Below, piece by piece: positions 30,618 through 39,456 of a stretch of DNA of 64,000 bases. Numbering within the stretch: position 1 is the stretch's first letter; each line of letters begins with the position of its first letter. Made by a program: the position numbers and the translations under genes. The stretch is from Subtercola vilae (GTDB lineage: Bacteria > Actinomycetota > Actinomycetes > Actinomycetales > Microbacteriaceae). The notes below the pieces were generated by a model. It did not search any database. It saw only the letters and a list, made by a program, of their open reading frames with translations, and was not told where the DNA came from. The stretch is taken from assembly GCF_004923255.1 (NCBI RefSeq), contig NZ_QYRT01000009.1:62001-126000 (forward strand). Reading direction: 5' to 3'.

Positions 30618-32567
30618 TCAGGCGCGACGGTAGACGATGGCCGAGTGCGGCGGGAGCGACGAGGGTGACGACGCGTCAGGAGGGGAATCGTTTGACGAGG
30701 CTGCCGAGGCTGAGGCAGCGGCGGGGTTGGGATCGGCCAGAACGTCGGCGGTGGCGAGCAGCAGCTCGCCGAGGGGGGCGTCGATTATGGAGTCAGCGAC
30801 GGCGGAGGCGTCGAGGGGGGCGTCGGAGAAGTTGATCAGGATGCTGATCGCGCCGCGACGCAGCTCGAACCACCGCGCCTTCTCGTCGAAGCGCACGTCG
30901 ATGTGGTCGAAGCGCGGGTCGGTGAACTCGGGCGCGGTGCGCCGCAGCGTCGCCAGCTCGCGGTACAGCCGCAGTAGCTTCACGTGCCGGCTCTCGACGC
31001 CAGGAGTCGAGTCGCCAGCTGCGCGCGGGTCGGCAGCGCGCGAGTCGGCAGCGCCGGCGACGGCAGGCGAAGACGCGTCGGCGAGGCCGGCCTCGGCCCA
31101 GTCGAGCTTCGAACGCTCGAAGGTCTCGGGGTCTTGGGGGTCGGGCACAGAGGCTTCGTCCCAGCCCATTTTAGCGAACTCGGCGATGCGGCCTTTGGCG
31201 GTGGCTTCGCCGAGGTCGTGTTCCGGATGCGACGTGAAGAACTGCCACGGTGTCGATGCGGCCCACTCCTCGCCCATGAACAGCATGGGGGTGAACGGCC
31301 CGAGCAACGTGATGACGGCGGCGATGGCGAGCTGGCCATCCGTCAGCTGTGCGCTCAGGCGGTCGCCGGTGGCCCGGTTGCCGATCTGATCGTGGTTCTG
31401 GTTCGCCACGACCAGCCGCCACGAGGAGGTGTGTGCCGTGTCGATCGGCTTGCCGTGCTTCGTCTCGCGAAAGCTCGAGTAGGTGCCGTTGTGGAAGAAG
31501 CCCTCGGTGAGCACCTTCGCCAGCGCCGCCAGTGAGTCAAAGTCGGCGTAGTAGCCCGTGGTCTCGCCAGTGAGGGCGACGTGCACGGCGTGGTGGAAGT
31601 CGTCGCTCCACTGGGCGGTCAGGCCGTGGCCCTCGCTCTCCCGCGGAGTGAACATCACCGGGTCGTTGAGGTCAGACTCGGCGATCAGTGTGAGCGGCCG
31701 CCCGACGAACGACGAGAGCGCGTCGACCTCGGTCGACATCTCTGCGAGCAGGTGCGGGGTCGAGCTGTCGTGCAGCGCGTGCACCGCATCGAGGCGCAGC
31801 CCGTCGACGTGGTAGTCATTCAGCCACATCAGGGCGTTGTCGATGATGTACCGTCGCACTTCGGCCGAGTCGTCGCCGTCGAGGTTGATCGACGAGCCCC
31901 ACGTGTTCGAGGCCGCGTCGTTCAGGTACGGGCCGTACAGCGGCAGATAGTTGCCGCTCGGGCCGAGGTGGTTGTAGACGACGTCTTGGATGACCGCCAG
32001 GCCTTTTTCGTGACAGGCGTCGACGAACCGCTGGTACGCGGCGGGCCCGCCGTAGAGTTCGTGCACGGCGAACCAGAGCACTCCGTCATAGCCCCAGTTG
32101 TGCGTTCCGTTGAAGCCGTTCACGGGCAGAACTTCAACGAAGTCGACACCGATCGACACGAGGTGGTCGAGCTTGCCGATGGCCGCGTCGAGGGTGCCCT
32201 CAGGGGTGAACGTGCCGATGTGCAACTCGTAGATCTCGCCGCCGGCAAGCTGGCGGCCCTTCCACGTGCTGTCGTTCCATTCGTGCGAGGCCGGGTCGTA
32301 GGTGCGCGAGAGACCGTGCACACCGCCTGGCTGCCGCCTCGACCTGGGGTCTGGCAGGGCCGGAGCATCGTCGCCGCCCGAGCCGTCGAGCACGTACCCG
32401 TAGTCGGCCTCGACGAACGCTCGGCCGTCGAACTCGGGAGCCGTGAACCAGCCGTCGCCGCGTGGTGTCATGGCGATGGAATGCAGCGGCAGATCAGCGC
32501 CCTCACGCACACGCAGCGTCACATCTTTCGCCCGCGGGGCCCACACATCGAACTGTTTCAGCGTCAT
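30618..32567 (-). CDS. treZ: Malto-oligosyltrehalose trehalohydrolase
   Basis: TreZ releases trehalose from maltooligosyl-trehalose. The 649-residue protein starts with an E-set/CBM48 domain ([13 protein letters not shown]), then a GH13 barrel: [28 protein letters not shown] (nucleophile Asp), LIAESDLND (acid/base Glu) and [13 protein letters not shown] low-complexity Ala/Asp/Ser insert of about 35 residues (around [19 protein letters not shown]) interrupts the C-terminal part. The gene follows treY with 2 bases between, the third step of the TreX-TreY-TreZ route from glycogen or maltodextrin to trehalose. Confidence 0.96.
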   Translation of the reverse strand: MTLKQFDVWAPRAKDVTLRVREGADLPLHSIAMTPRGDGWFTAPEFDGRAFVEADYGYVLDGSGGDDAPALPDPRSRRQPGGVHGLSRTYDPASHEWNDSTWKGRQLAGGEIYELHIGTFTPEGTLDAAIGKLDHLVSIGVDFVEVLPVNGFNGTHNWGYDGVLWFAVHELYGGPAAYQRFVDACHEKGLAVIQDVVYNHLGPSGNYLPLYGPYLNDAASNTWGSSINLDGDDSAEVRRYIIDNALMWLNDYHVDGLRLDAVHALHDSSTPHLLAEMSTEVDALSSFVGRPLTLIAESDLNDPVMFTPRESEGHGLTAQWSDDFHHAVHVALTGETTGYYADFDSLAALAKVLTEGFFHNGTYSSFRETKHGKPIDTAHTSSWRLVVANQNHDQIGNRATGDRLSAQLTDGQLAIAAVITLLGPFTPMLFMGEEWAASTPWQFFTSHPEHDLGEATAKGRIAEFAKMGWDEASVPDPQDPETFERSKLDWAEAGLADASSPAVAGAADSRAADPRAAGDSTPGVESRHVKLLRLYRELATLRRTAPEFTDPRFDHIDVRFDEKARWFELRRGAISILINFSDAPLDASAVADSIIDAPLGELLLATADVLADPNPAAASASAASSNDSPPDASSPSSLPPHSAIVYRRA

Positions 32568-32569
32568 GG

Positions 32570-34954
32570 TCAGGCTTCCTCTGCGGGCACCAGCAGTGCC
32601 ACCGGGTAGGTCGAGAGCAGGTCGGCGAGCAGGATGCGCGCCCCATCGTACGAGCGACCCGTGATGACGTCGACCACCCGCGGGTGATCGGTGCCGATGC
32701 TGGTGTCGCCCCAGCCGCCCGCCGCGGCGAGCCCCACGGGCAGCCGGGTGGCCACGGTGATGGCGTCGTCACGGTCGAAGGCCACCACGTGCAAGGCGGC
32801 TGACCCTGCGGCCACGAGCGGGCGGTATCCCACGAACAACCCGGGCCGGTCGCGCCGCAACCGGAGCGCACGAGACGTGACCAGGAGCTTCGCCGCGCCA
32901 GAACCGTCGATCGCCGGCACTTCGCCGGCGTCGATGCGTGCCAGCAGCTCGCGGCGCATGCCGTAGTCGACCGGGCGGCGGTTGTCGGGGTCGACGAGCG
33001 ACGTCTCCCAGAGTTCAGAGCCCTGGTACACGTCGGGGGCGCCCGGCGCGGTGAGTTGCAACAGCTTCAGCGACAGCGAGTTCGACCACCCCGGCGCCAG
33101 AACCTGGCTGAGAAAGGCATCGAGTAGCGAACCCACGGCGGGGTTGTCGAATGCGCTGTCGACCAGCTCGTGCATCCGTGCCTCGAATTCGTCGTTCACG
33201 TCGAGCCAGTCGGTCGAGTCGCCAGCTTCGCGGGCGGCCTTCTCTGCGTAGGCGTGCAGACGTTCGCGTGACGCGGGCCATGACCCGATGATGGCCTGCC
33301 AGAGCAGGTTCTCGAGCTGACCGTCACCGAGCGGCACGAGTTCACGGAGTTTCGCGACAGTGGATGCCCACTCCGTCGGCAGCTCAGAGATGACGCTGAT
33401 GCGTGCCCGGGTGTCTTCGCCGCGCTTGGTGTCGTGGGTCGAGAGAGTGGTCATGGCGTTCGGGTACGAGCGCATGCGGGTGACCTGGCGTTTGTGGAAC
33501 TCGGCCACGTCGATGGCGAACTCTCCCGGGTCGGCTCCGACCTCGTTGAGCGAGGTGAGGCGGTTGTAGCGGTAGAACGCGGTGTCTTCGACGCCCTTCG
33601 CCATGACCATGCCCGAGGTCTGCTGGAAGCGGATGGCGGCCTCGTTCGAGGCGTCGCCGAGCGCGGGCAGAATGGCGTCGATCGTGGCGGCGAGGTCGGG
33701 CCGGTGCGAAGCCGCGAGGGCTGCGGCCTTCTGCAGCTGGTCGAGGCCGAGCGGCAGGTACGAGCGGTACACCGGAAAGCAGGTGAGCAGCTCGCCGATG
33801 GCGTCGGCGACGGTCGCTGGTTCGAGCGGAGAGCCGGCGGGCGAGCCTCCGGCCGCATCGGCCTCGGGGGCAGGGCCGATTCCGAACCTGTTCACCGCCC
33901 CGCTCGCCTCGAGGTCGCGCGCGATGCGCAGCACCTCCGAGTGCAGAATGCCGTCGGCGACTTCGCGCTTGGTCTCGTGGATGAGCGCCTCGAATGACGA
34001 AGGAACGGGGCGCGAAGGAGTCGCGAGCGACTGATCGAGGGCATCCAGGGCCGCCTGCCCCGCCGGGTCGACGAGCACGCGGTCGAAGTCGGCGAGCGCG
34101 TCGTAGCCCGTGGTGCCCGCCGTCGCCCACTCGGGCGGCAGCTGCTCGCGCCCCTCGAGAATCTTTTCGACGAGCACATAGCCGTGCCCGGTCAGCTCGC
34201 CGAGCCGTTCGAGGTAGGCGCCGGGGTCGCGCAGGCCGTCAGGATGATCGACCCGCAGCCCATCGGCCAGCCCCTCGGTGAACCACCGCGCGATCTCCGC
34301 GTGCGACTCGGCGAACACGGCCTCGTCTTCGACCCGGATGCCCGCGAGCGTGTTCACCGCGAAGAACCGTCGGTAGTTCAGATCGTAGTCGGCCCGTCGC
34401 CAGTTGATCAGTTCGTAGTTCTGGCGCGCGTGCACTGTGGCCGCATCGGCCCCGTCGTCAGCGGTGCCGGGCGCCAGAGGGTACCGGTTCTCGTAGTAGT
34501 GCAGCTCGTCGCCCACCACCTCGAGCCCGTCGAGCGAGTCGTCGCCCAGCACAGGTAGACGCACCTTGCCGCCGCCGAACTCCCAGTCGATGTCGAACGC
34601 AGCCGCGTAGCGCGAGGCCTGGCCGTGCGTCAGCAGATCCCACCACCACAGGCTGTCGCCCGGCGTCGCGACGCCCACGTGGTTCGGCACGATGTCGATG
34701 AGCACGCCGAGCCCGAGCGACCGAGCCTCCGCCACCGCCTTCTCGAGACCAGCCGCCCCGCCCCGGTCGGGGTCGACCTGCGCGTGATCGACCACGTCGT
34801 AACCGTGGTCTGACCCCTTCTCGGCCTTCAGCAACGGCGAGAAGTAGAGCCAGTCGGCCCCGAGGTCTCGGAGGTACTTCGCTGCCTCTGCCGCTTCGGC
34901 GAGAGTGAACGCCGAAGTGATCTGCAGGCGGTAGGTCGACGTGGGGCTCGGCAT
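32570..34954 (-). CDS. treY: Malto-oligosyltrehalose synthase
   Basis: TreY turns the reducing-end alpha-1,4 linkage of a maltodextrin into an alpha-1,1 trehalose end. The 794-residue GH13 protein shows [16 protein letters not shown] at the N-terminus, [23 protein letters not shown] (nucleophile Asp) and [12 protein letters not shown] (Glu), and the late [16 protein letters not shown] and [11 protein letters not shown] blocks. Length and motif order are as in the family. It sits between treX (21 bases upstream) and treZ. Confidence 0.97.
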   Translation of the reverse strand: MPSPTSTYRLQITSAFTLAEAAEAAKYLRDLGADWLYFSPLLKAEKGSDHGYDVVDHAQVDPDRGGAAGLEKAVAEARSLGLGVLIDIVPNHVGVATPGDSLWWWDLLTHGQASRYAAAFDIDWEFGGGKVRLPVLGDDSLDGLEVVGDELHYYENRYPLAPGTADDGADAATVHARQNYELINWRRADYDLNYRRFFAVNTLAGIRVEDEAVFAESHAEIARWFTEGLADGLRVDHPDGLRDPGAYLERLGELTGHGYVLVEKILEGREQLPPEWATAGTTGYDALADFDRVLVDPAGQAALDALDQSLATPSRPVPSSFEALIHETKREVADGILHSEVLRIARDLEASGAVNRFGIGPAPEADAAGGSPAGSPLEPATVADAIGELLTCFPVYRSYLPLGLDQLQKAAALAASHRPDLAATIDAILPALGDASNEAAIRFQQTSGMVMAKGVEDTAFYRYNRLTSLNEVGADPGEFAIDVAEFHKRQVTRMRSYPNAMTTLSTHDTKRGEDTRARISVISELPTEWASTVAKLRELVPLGDGQLENLLWQAIIGSWPASRERLHAYAEKAAREAGDSTDWLDVNDEFEARMHELVDSAFDNPAVGSLLDAFLSQVLAPGWSNSLSLKLLQLTAPGAPDVYQGSELWETSLVDPDNRRPVDYGMRRELLARIDAGEVPAIDGSGAAKLLVTSRALRLRRDRPGLFVGYRPLVAAGSAALHVVAFDRDDAITVATRLPVGLAAAGGWGDTSIGTDHPRVVDVITGRSYDGARILLADLLSTYPVALLVPAEEA

Positions 34955-34975
34955 TGTGCTCGTTTCTGTGTGAGG

Positions 34976-37177
34976 TCAGCCGACCGACGGCCGGTTGGCG
35001 GGAATGATCGGCACGGCGCCGGTCATGCTGCTGAGAGAGGCCGCGACCGAGTGGTCGGGGTCGGGAAGGTCGGTTCGGTGCGCGCGCAGCACCAGCATCG
35101 ATTTCGGGTAGACAGTGATGACGTCGCCCGGTTTGCTGGGCGCCTCATCGGTGGCCTGGCCCGCGGTGTCGATGACGACATCCCAGGCCCGGGCGTACTC
35201 GACGCTCGGCAGGGTGAAGGGCACGGCCGCGTCGTCGGCGTTGAAGTAGAGCAGAAAGTTCACGTCGGTGACGCGCTCGCCGCGGTAGTCGCGCCCGCGA
35301 ATGCCCTGCCCGTTGAGAAACACGCCCACCGAGCGGCTGAGCGGGGTGTCCCACTCCTCTGGCTCCATCTCGCGTGCCTCAGTGTTCAGCCATACGATGT
35401 CGGGCAGCGGCTCGCCGCGCCCGCGCCTCACCGGCCGGCCATCGAAGAAACGGCTGCGCCGAAACGTGGGGTGCTCCTTGCGCAGGCGCATCACGGCTGA
35501 CGTGAACTCGGTGAGCGGCTCGTCAGCCGTCTTCCAGTGCACCCATGAGAGCTCGTTGTCTTGCGCGTAGGTGTTGTTGTTGCCCATCTGCGTGCGGCCG
35601 AGTTCGTCGCCGTGCAGAAGCATCGGTACACCCTGGCTGAGCAGCAGTGTAGCCAGAAAGTTGCGCTGCTGCCTCGCGCGGAGGGCCCGGATGCCCGGGT
35701 CGTCGGTTGGCCCTTCGACACCGCTGTTCCAGCTGCGGTTCGACGACTCGCCGTCTTGGCCGTTCTCGCCGTTGGCGTCGTTGTGCTTCTCGTTGTACGA
35801 CACCAGGTCGGCCAGCGTGAAGCCGTCGTGCGCGGTGACGAAGTTGATCGAGGCCACCGGGCGACGCCCGGAGTGCTCGTACAGGTCAGAAGACCCCGTG
35901 AACCGCGAGGCGAACTCGCCGAGCGAGGCGGGCTCGCCCCGCCAGAAGTCACGCACGGTGTCGCGGTACTTGCCGTTCCACTCCGACCATTGAGGCGGAA
36001 AGTTGCCCACCTGGTACCCGCCCGGCCCGACATCCCACGGCTCGGCGATGAGCTTCACCTGCGACACCACCGGGTCTTGCTGCACGAGCTCGAAGAAGCT
36101 CGACAGTCGGTCGACGTCGTAGAACTCGCGGGCGAGAGTCGAGGCGAGGTCGAACCGAAAACCGTCGACGTGCATCTCGGTGACCCAGTAGCGCAGCGAG
36201 TCCATGATCAGCTGCAGCGAGTGGGGGTGCCGCACATTGAGGGTGTTGCCGGTACCGGTGTAGTCCATGTAGTACCGCTTGTCGTCATCCATCACGCGGT
36301 AGTAAGCCTCGTTGTCGATGCCCCTGAACGAGAGCGTCGGGCCTAGATGATTGCCCTCGGCGGTGTGGTTGTACACAACGTCAAGAATCACTTCGATGTT
36401 GGCCGCGTGCAAGGCCTTGACCATGCCCTTGAATTCCTGCACCTGCTGGCCGCGCTCGCCCGCAGACGAGTAGGCGCTGTGCGGTGCGAAGAACCCGATC
36501 GTGTTGTAGCCCCAGTAGTTGTGCAGGCCCTTTTCCAGCAGGGTCGAATCCTGCACGAACTGGTGCACGGGCATCAGTTCGATGGCCGTGATGCCCAACC
36601 GCTGCAGGTGTTCGATGGTGGCCGGGTGGGCGATGCCGGCGTACGTGCCGCGCTGGTCTTTCGGCACCTCGTGGTTGAGCTCGGTGAGCCCCTTCACGTG
36701 CGCCTCGTAGATGATGGTCTCGTTGTACGGCACCTTCAACTCGCGGTCGCCCGACCAGTCGAAGAACGGATTGATCACCACGCCGTACATCATGTGCTTG
36801 GCCGAGTCGAGGGTGTTCTCTGAGTCGGGGTCGCCGAAGTTGTACGAGAACAGCGACTGATCCCAGTCGATAGTGCCGCTGGTCGCCTTTGCGTACGGGT
36901 CGAGCAGCAGCTTGTTCGGGTTGAAGCGCTGACCGTTCTTCGGGTCGTACGGGCCGTACACGCGGTACCCGTAACGCTGCCCGGGCTGAACCTGGGGCAG
37001 GTAGCAGTGCCAGACGAAGGCGTCGACTTCGTGCAGCAGAATGCGGGTCTCTGCGCCTTTCTCGCCGAACAGACAGAGCTCCACCTTCTCTGCGCCTTCA
37101 CTGAAGATGGCGAAGTTGGTGCCGCTGCCGTCGAATGTCGCGCCGAGGGGGTATGCAGATCCGGGCCAGCTGTCCAC
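34976..37177 (-). CDS. treX: Glycogen debranching enzyme TreX/GlgX
   Basis: This enzyme hydrolyses alpha-1,6 branches and feeds linear maltodextrins to TreY. The 733-residue protein has a CBM48 N-terminus (YPLGATFDGSGTNFAIFSEGAEKVELCLF), the GH13 motifs VVYNHTAEGN, VDGFRFDLAST (nucleophile Asp), LIAEPWDVGPGGYQVGNFPP (Glu) and FVTAHDGFTLADLVSYN, and a C-terminal beta domain. The GTG at 37177 has AGGAGA upstream. It is the first gene of the treXYZ operon on this strand. Confidence 0.96.
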   Translation of the reverse strand: MDSWPGSAYPLGATFDGSGTNFAIFSEGAEKVELCLFGEKGAETRILLHEVDAFVWHCYLPQVQPGQRYGYRVYGPYDPKNGQRFNPNKLLLDPYAKATSGTIDWDQSLFSYNFGDPDSENTLDSAKHMMYGVVINPFFDWSGDRELKVPYNETIIYEAHVKGLTELNHEVPKDQRGTYAGIAHPATIEHLQRLGITAIELMPVHQFVQDSTLLEKGLHNYWGYNTIGFFAPHSAYSSAGERGQQVQEFKGMVKALHAANIEVILDVVYNHTAEGNHLGPTLSFRGIDNEAYYRVMDDDKRYYMDYTGTGNTLNVRHPHSLQLIMDSLRYWVTEMHVDGFRFDLASTLAREFYDVDRLSSFFELVQQDPVVSQVKLIAEPWDVGPGGYQVGNFPPQWSEWNGKYRDTVRDFWRGEPASLGEFASRFTGSSDLYEHSGRRPVASINFVTAHDGFTLADLVSYNEKHNDANGENGQDGESSNRSWNSGVEGPTDDPGIRALRARQQRNFLATLLLSQGVPMLLHGDELGRTQMGNNNTYAQDNELSWVHWKTADEPLTEFTSAVMRLRKEHPTFRRSRFFDGRPVRRGRGEPLPDIVWLNTEAREMEPEEWDTPLSRSVGVFLNGQGIRGRDYRGERVTDVNFLLYFNADDAAVPFTLPSVEYARAWDVVIDTAGQATDEAPSKPGDVITVYPKSMLVLRAHRTDLPDPDHSVAASLSSMTGAVPIIPANRPSVG

Positions 37178-37228
37178 AGAGATCTCCTGTTCAGTTGAGG
37201 TGGGGTCGTTGTGAAAGAGGGTGGTGCG

Positions 37229-38152
37229 TTAGGAGAAGTGAGGTGCGATCTCGCTCGCGATGAACTCGAGATGATCGAGGTCGCTGAGGTCGAGTACCTG
37301 TAGGTAGAGTCGTTCGGCCCCGAGGTCAGCCAGTTCGCCGATGCGGTCGATGGCTTCGGATGCTGTGCCGCCGAGCCCGCTCTTTCGTAGCTCCTCGGGG
37401 TCGCGCCCGATCGCCGCCGCCCGAAGTCTGAACTCTGCCTCGTCTGCCCCGACTGCGGTTGTCACCGCAACCGAGTAGACCATCGAGTCGGCGTCGCGGC
37501 CGATGGCCTCGCAGGCGGCCCGAACGCGCTCGAACTGCGGCCGGATGTCGGCGATCTCAGGAAACGGAATGTTGAATTCCGTGGCGAACCGTGCGGCCAT
37601 GGCCGGCGTGCGCGCCTTGCCGGAACCACCCACGATGATGGGCAGCGCGGCCTGCACCGGTTTCGGCAGCGCGGGCGAATCGACGAGGCGGTAGTGCTCA
37701 CCCTCGAACGAATACGTCTCGCCCACCGCGGTGCCGAAAAGCCCGGTGACGATCTCGAGCTGCTCTTCGAGTAGGCCGAAACGCTTCTCCGGGAACGGGA
37801 TGCCGTAGGCCTCGTGCTCGCGTGCGAACCAGCCGGTTCCGAGGCCGAGTTCGGCTCGGCCGCCCGACATCTGGTCGACCTGGGCGACCTGAATCGCAAG
37901 GATGCCCGGGTACCGGTACGTCACCGACGAGACCAGCGTGCCCAACTTGATGCGGGAGGTCTCCCGGGCCAGCCCGGCCAGAGTAGTCCAGGCGTCGGTC
38001 GGGCCCGGTAGCCCCGGCTCGTCGCCCATGGCGAGGTAGTGGTCAGAGCGAAAGAACGCGTCGAAGCCCAGTCGTTCACTCGCCTGCGCCACAGCGAGAA
38101 TGTCGTCGTACGTGGCGCCCTGCTGGGGCTCTGTGAAGATTCGCAAGTGCAT
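37229..38152 (-). CDS. LLM-class F420-dependent oxidoreductase
   Basis: The 307-residue TIM-barrel protein belongs to the luciferase-like monooxygenase superfamily, in the group annotated in actinobacteria as F420-dependent. It has AQASERLGFDAFFRSDHYL, LGTLVSSVTYRYPGILA, QVDQMSGGRAELGLGTGWF (cofactor-binding loop) and LPIIVGGSGKARTPAMAARFATEFN. F420 use is inferred from family, and the substrate is unknown. It lies 51 bases upstream of treX on the same strand, but shared function is not evident. Confidence 0.92.
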   Translation of the reverse strand: MHLRIFTEPQQGATYDDILAVAQASERLGFDAFFRSDHYLAMGDEPGLPGPTDAWTTLAGLARETSRIKLGTLVSSVTYRYPGILAIQVAQVDQMSGGRAELGLGTGWFAREHEAYGIPFPEKRFGLLEEQLEIVTGLFGTAVGETYSFEGEHYRLVDSPALPKPVQAALPIIVGGSGKARTPAMAARFATEFNIPFPEIADIRPQFERVRAACEAIGRDADSMVYSVAVTTAVGADEAEFRLRAAAIGRDPEELRKSGLGGTASEAIDRIGELADLGAERLYLQVLDLSDLDHLEFIASEIAPHFS

Positions 38153-38189
38153 GCCTTCAGCCTGACATACTTCGCTGCGAACGCGCGGT

Positions 38190-38579
38190 TCAGGCTGCTT
38201 GACGCAGGCGCACCCGGTGCCACGTAGTAGGCTCCGCGCCGAAACCCACCCGAATGCGGTCTTCGCTCGTGGGCCGATCGGCGTCGTAGAGCACCGTCAC
38301 GCCGCCGCCGGCGAGGGCCACAGTGAACGTCATCGCCCCCGAGCGCGGGGTGAGGCTGCGCGCCTGGCCATCGCGAGATGTGAACGAGATGATGGTCACC
38401 GTCGAGGAGAGCCGTGACAGCAGGCCCGCCGAGAGCGGGGGAGCAACCGTGACGGCCCGGCCGTTCACACGGGTGCCGTTCGTGCGGAGCCAGGCCTCGG
38501 TCATTCGGCGATGCGCCGCTACGGCCAGGAACATGACAGCAATGATCACGATCACGGCGAGAACGAACAGCGGCATCAT
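38190..38579 (-). CDS. Small membrane-anchored protein, DUF3592-like
   Basis: The 129-residue protein has one N-terminal membrane helix (PLFVLAVIVIIAVMFLAVAA) and a soluble beta-rich part (RTNGTRVNGRAVTV ... GGGVTVLYDADRPTSEDRI), a pattern resembling DUF3592 proteins, in which a V-L-Y-D/Y-P strand is typical. The match is weak. The tandem ATG at 38579/38576 lacks a ribosome site. The gene is divergent from the thiamine operon. The open frame farther upstream crosses the riboswitch region antisense and is not used. Confidence 0.65.
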   Translation of the reverse strand: MMPLFVLAVIVIIAVMFLAVAAHRRMTEAWLRTNGTRVNGRAVTVAPPLSAGLLSRLSSTVTIISFTSRDGQARSLTPRSGAMTFTVALAGGGVTVLYDADRPTSEDRIRVGFGAEPTTWHRVRLRQAA

Positions 38580-38615
38580 GGTGGAGTCAGAATAGCGGGT
38601 CGCCCGCGGAAGTGG

Positions 38616-38621
38616 GATAAT
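38616..38621 (+). promoter_or_regulatory. Extended -10 promoter of the thiamine transporter operon
   Basis: GATAAT at 38616-38621 is preceded by TGG at 38613-38615, an extended -10 (TGn then GATAAT). The start of transcription would fall near 38628, right at the 5' edge of the TPP aptamer. No -35 consensus is visible, which fits an extended -10 promoter. Confidence 0.6.
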
Positions 38622-38623
38622 GG

Positions 38624-38718
38624 CCTCACACGGGAGTCCGGTGAGCCGGGCTGAGAGGAAGGTTCTCAACCTTCGACCGTCGAACCTGATCTGGATCATG
38701 CCAGCGCAGGGAGCAGAC
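38624..38718 (+). promoter_or_regulatory. TPP riboswitch (THI element) aptamer
   Basis: The aptamer shows the conserved TPP-binding core: CGGGAGTCCGG at the 5' side, GGGCTGAGAGG (CUGAGA block) at about 38647-38658, a variable stem (AAGGTTCTCAACCTT), and ACCTGATCTGGATCATGCCA plus GCGCAGGGAGC to about 38714. It lies directly upstream of ykoE-ykoD-ykoC. Thiamine pyrophosphate should shut these uptake genes off. Confidence 0.95.
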
Positions 38719-38730
38719 ACTCTCCGAGCC

Positions 38731-38822
38731 GTCGCTTCCGTCGGCTCCCGCTTACTGCGGTGCTGACGGAAGCGACGTCTCATCACCCGTGCCCTGAAAA
38801 ATTCGTTCAACGAAAGGGCACG
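38731..38822 (+). promoter_or_regulatory. Riboswitch expression platform with SD-sequestering hairpin
   Basis: Two stem-loops lie between the aptamer and the GTG at 38827. The first pairs GTCGCTTCCGTC (38731-38742) perfectly with GACGGAAGCGAC (38765-38776) and has no T-run. The second pairs CGTGCCCT (38788-38795) with AGGGCACG (38815-38822) plus an inner TTCG/CGAA stem (38102-type numbering avoided: 38802-38805 with 38811-38814), and buries the ribosome site AAAGGG (38813-38818). GCTCCC at 38744-38749, in the first loop, can also pair with the aptamer's GGGAGC (38709-38714), a possible switch helix. This points to control of translation. Confidence 0.7.
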
Positions 38823-38826
38823 ACAA

Positions 38827-39453
38827 GTGCAGACAGCAACAGCAAGAATCGGTGTATCAGCGGCGCGCAGTTCGCTCGGGCGCTGGCGGGTGGTCGACAT
38901 CATCGTGGCCAGCGTCATCGGCGTGGCGGCGGGGCTCATCTTCTGGGGCTGGGGGTTGGCGTACAACCCCATCGGCACTCCGCTCGAGGCGGCTCTGCCG
39001 GGGCTCCAGGGTCTGGTGAACGGCGGCTGGCTGTTTGCTGGCGTGCTGGGTGCACTGGTCATCCGGAAGCCCGGTGCGGCACTGTACACCGAGCTCGTGG
39101 CCGCCATCGTGTCGGCTCTGATCGGCACCCAGTGGGGGCCGTGGACCTTGGTCTCGGGGCTCACACAGGGCATCGGCGCGGAGATCGTGTTTGCGCTCTT
39201 CCTCTACTCGAGCTACCGGCTCGGAGTGGCGCTGCTCGCCGGGGTAGGAGCCGCTGTTGCGCTCTCGATCACCGACCTCATCGTGTCGTACCCGGGGTCA
39301 GACACTCCGTTCATCATCATCTACACGGTCACATCGATCATCTCGGGCGTCGTGATCGCCGGGCTGCTGTCGTGGCTGGCGATGCGCGGAATCGCCCGAA
39401 CCGGTGCGCTCAGCCGGTTCGCGTCGGGTCGCGAATCAGCGGTGCGGGTCTAG
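38827..39453 (+). CDS. ykoE: ECF-like thiamine/HMP transporter substrate-binding membrane protein YkoE
   Basis: The 208-residue protein has about six membrane segments and matches the YkoE family: RWRVVDIIVASVIGVAAGLIFWGWG, NGGWLFAGVLGALVIRKPGAALYTELVAA and GTQWGPWTLVSGLTQGIGAEIVFA. In this transporter type YkoE binds thiamine or its HMP precursor, while YkoC and YkoD form the energy-coupling part. The GTG at 38827 has AAAGGG about 9 bases upstream, inside the riboswitch hairpin. Regulation by the TPP riboswitch supports the substrate. Confidence 0.95.
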   Translation: MQTATARIGVSAARSSLGRWRVVDIIVASVIGVAAGLIFWGWGLAYNPIGTPLEAALPGLQGLVNGGWLFAGVLGALVIRKPGAALYTELVAAIVSALIGTQWGPWTLVSGLTQGIGAEIVFALFLYSSYRLGVALLAGVGAAVALSITDLIVSYPGSDTPFIIIYTVTSIISGVVIAGLLSWLAMRGIARTGALSRFASGRESAVRV

Positions 39454-39456
39454 CGC

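Noticed and set aside
38731-38776. An intrinsic terminator downstream of the TPP aptamer
   Set aside because: The 12-base stem is strong, but it is not followed by a T-run. The next hairpin covers the ribosome site, which fits translational control better.
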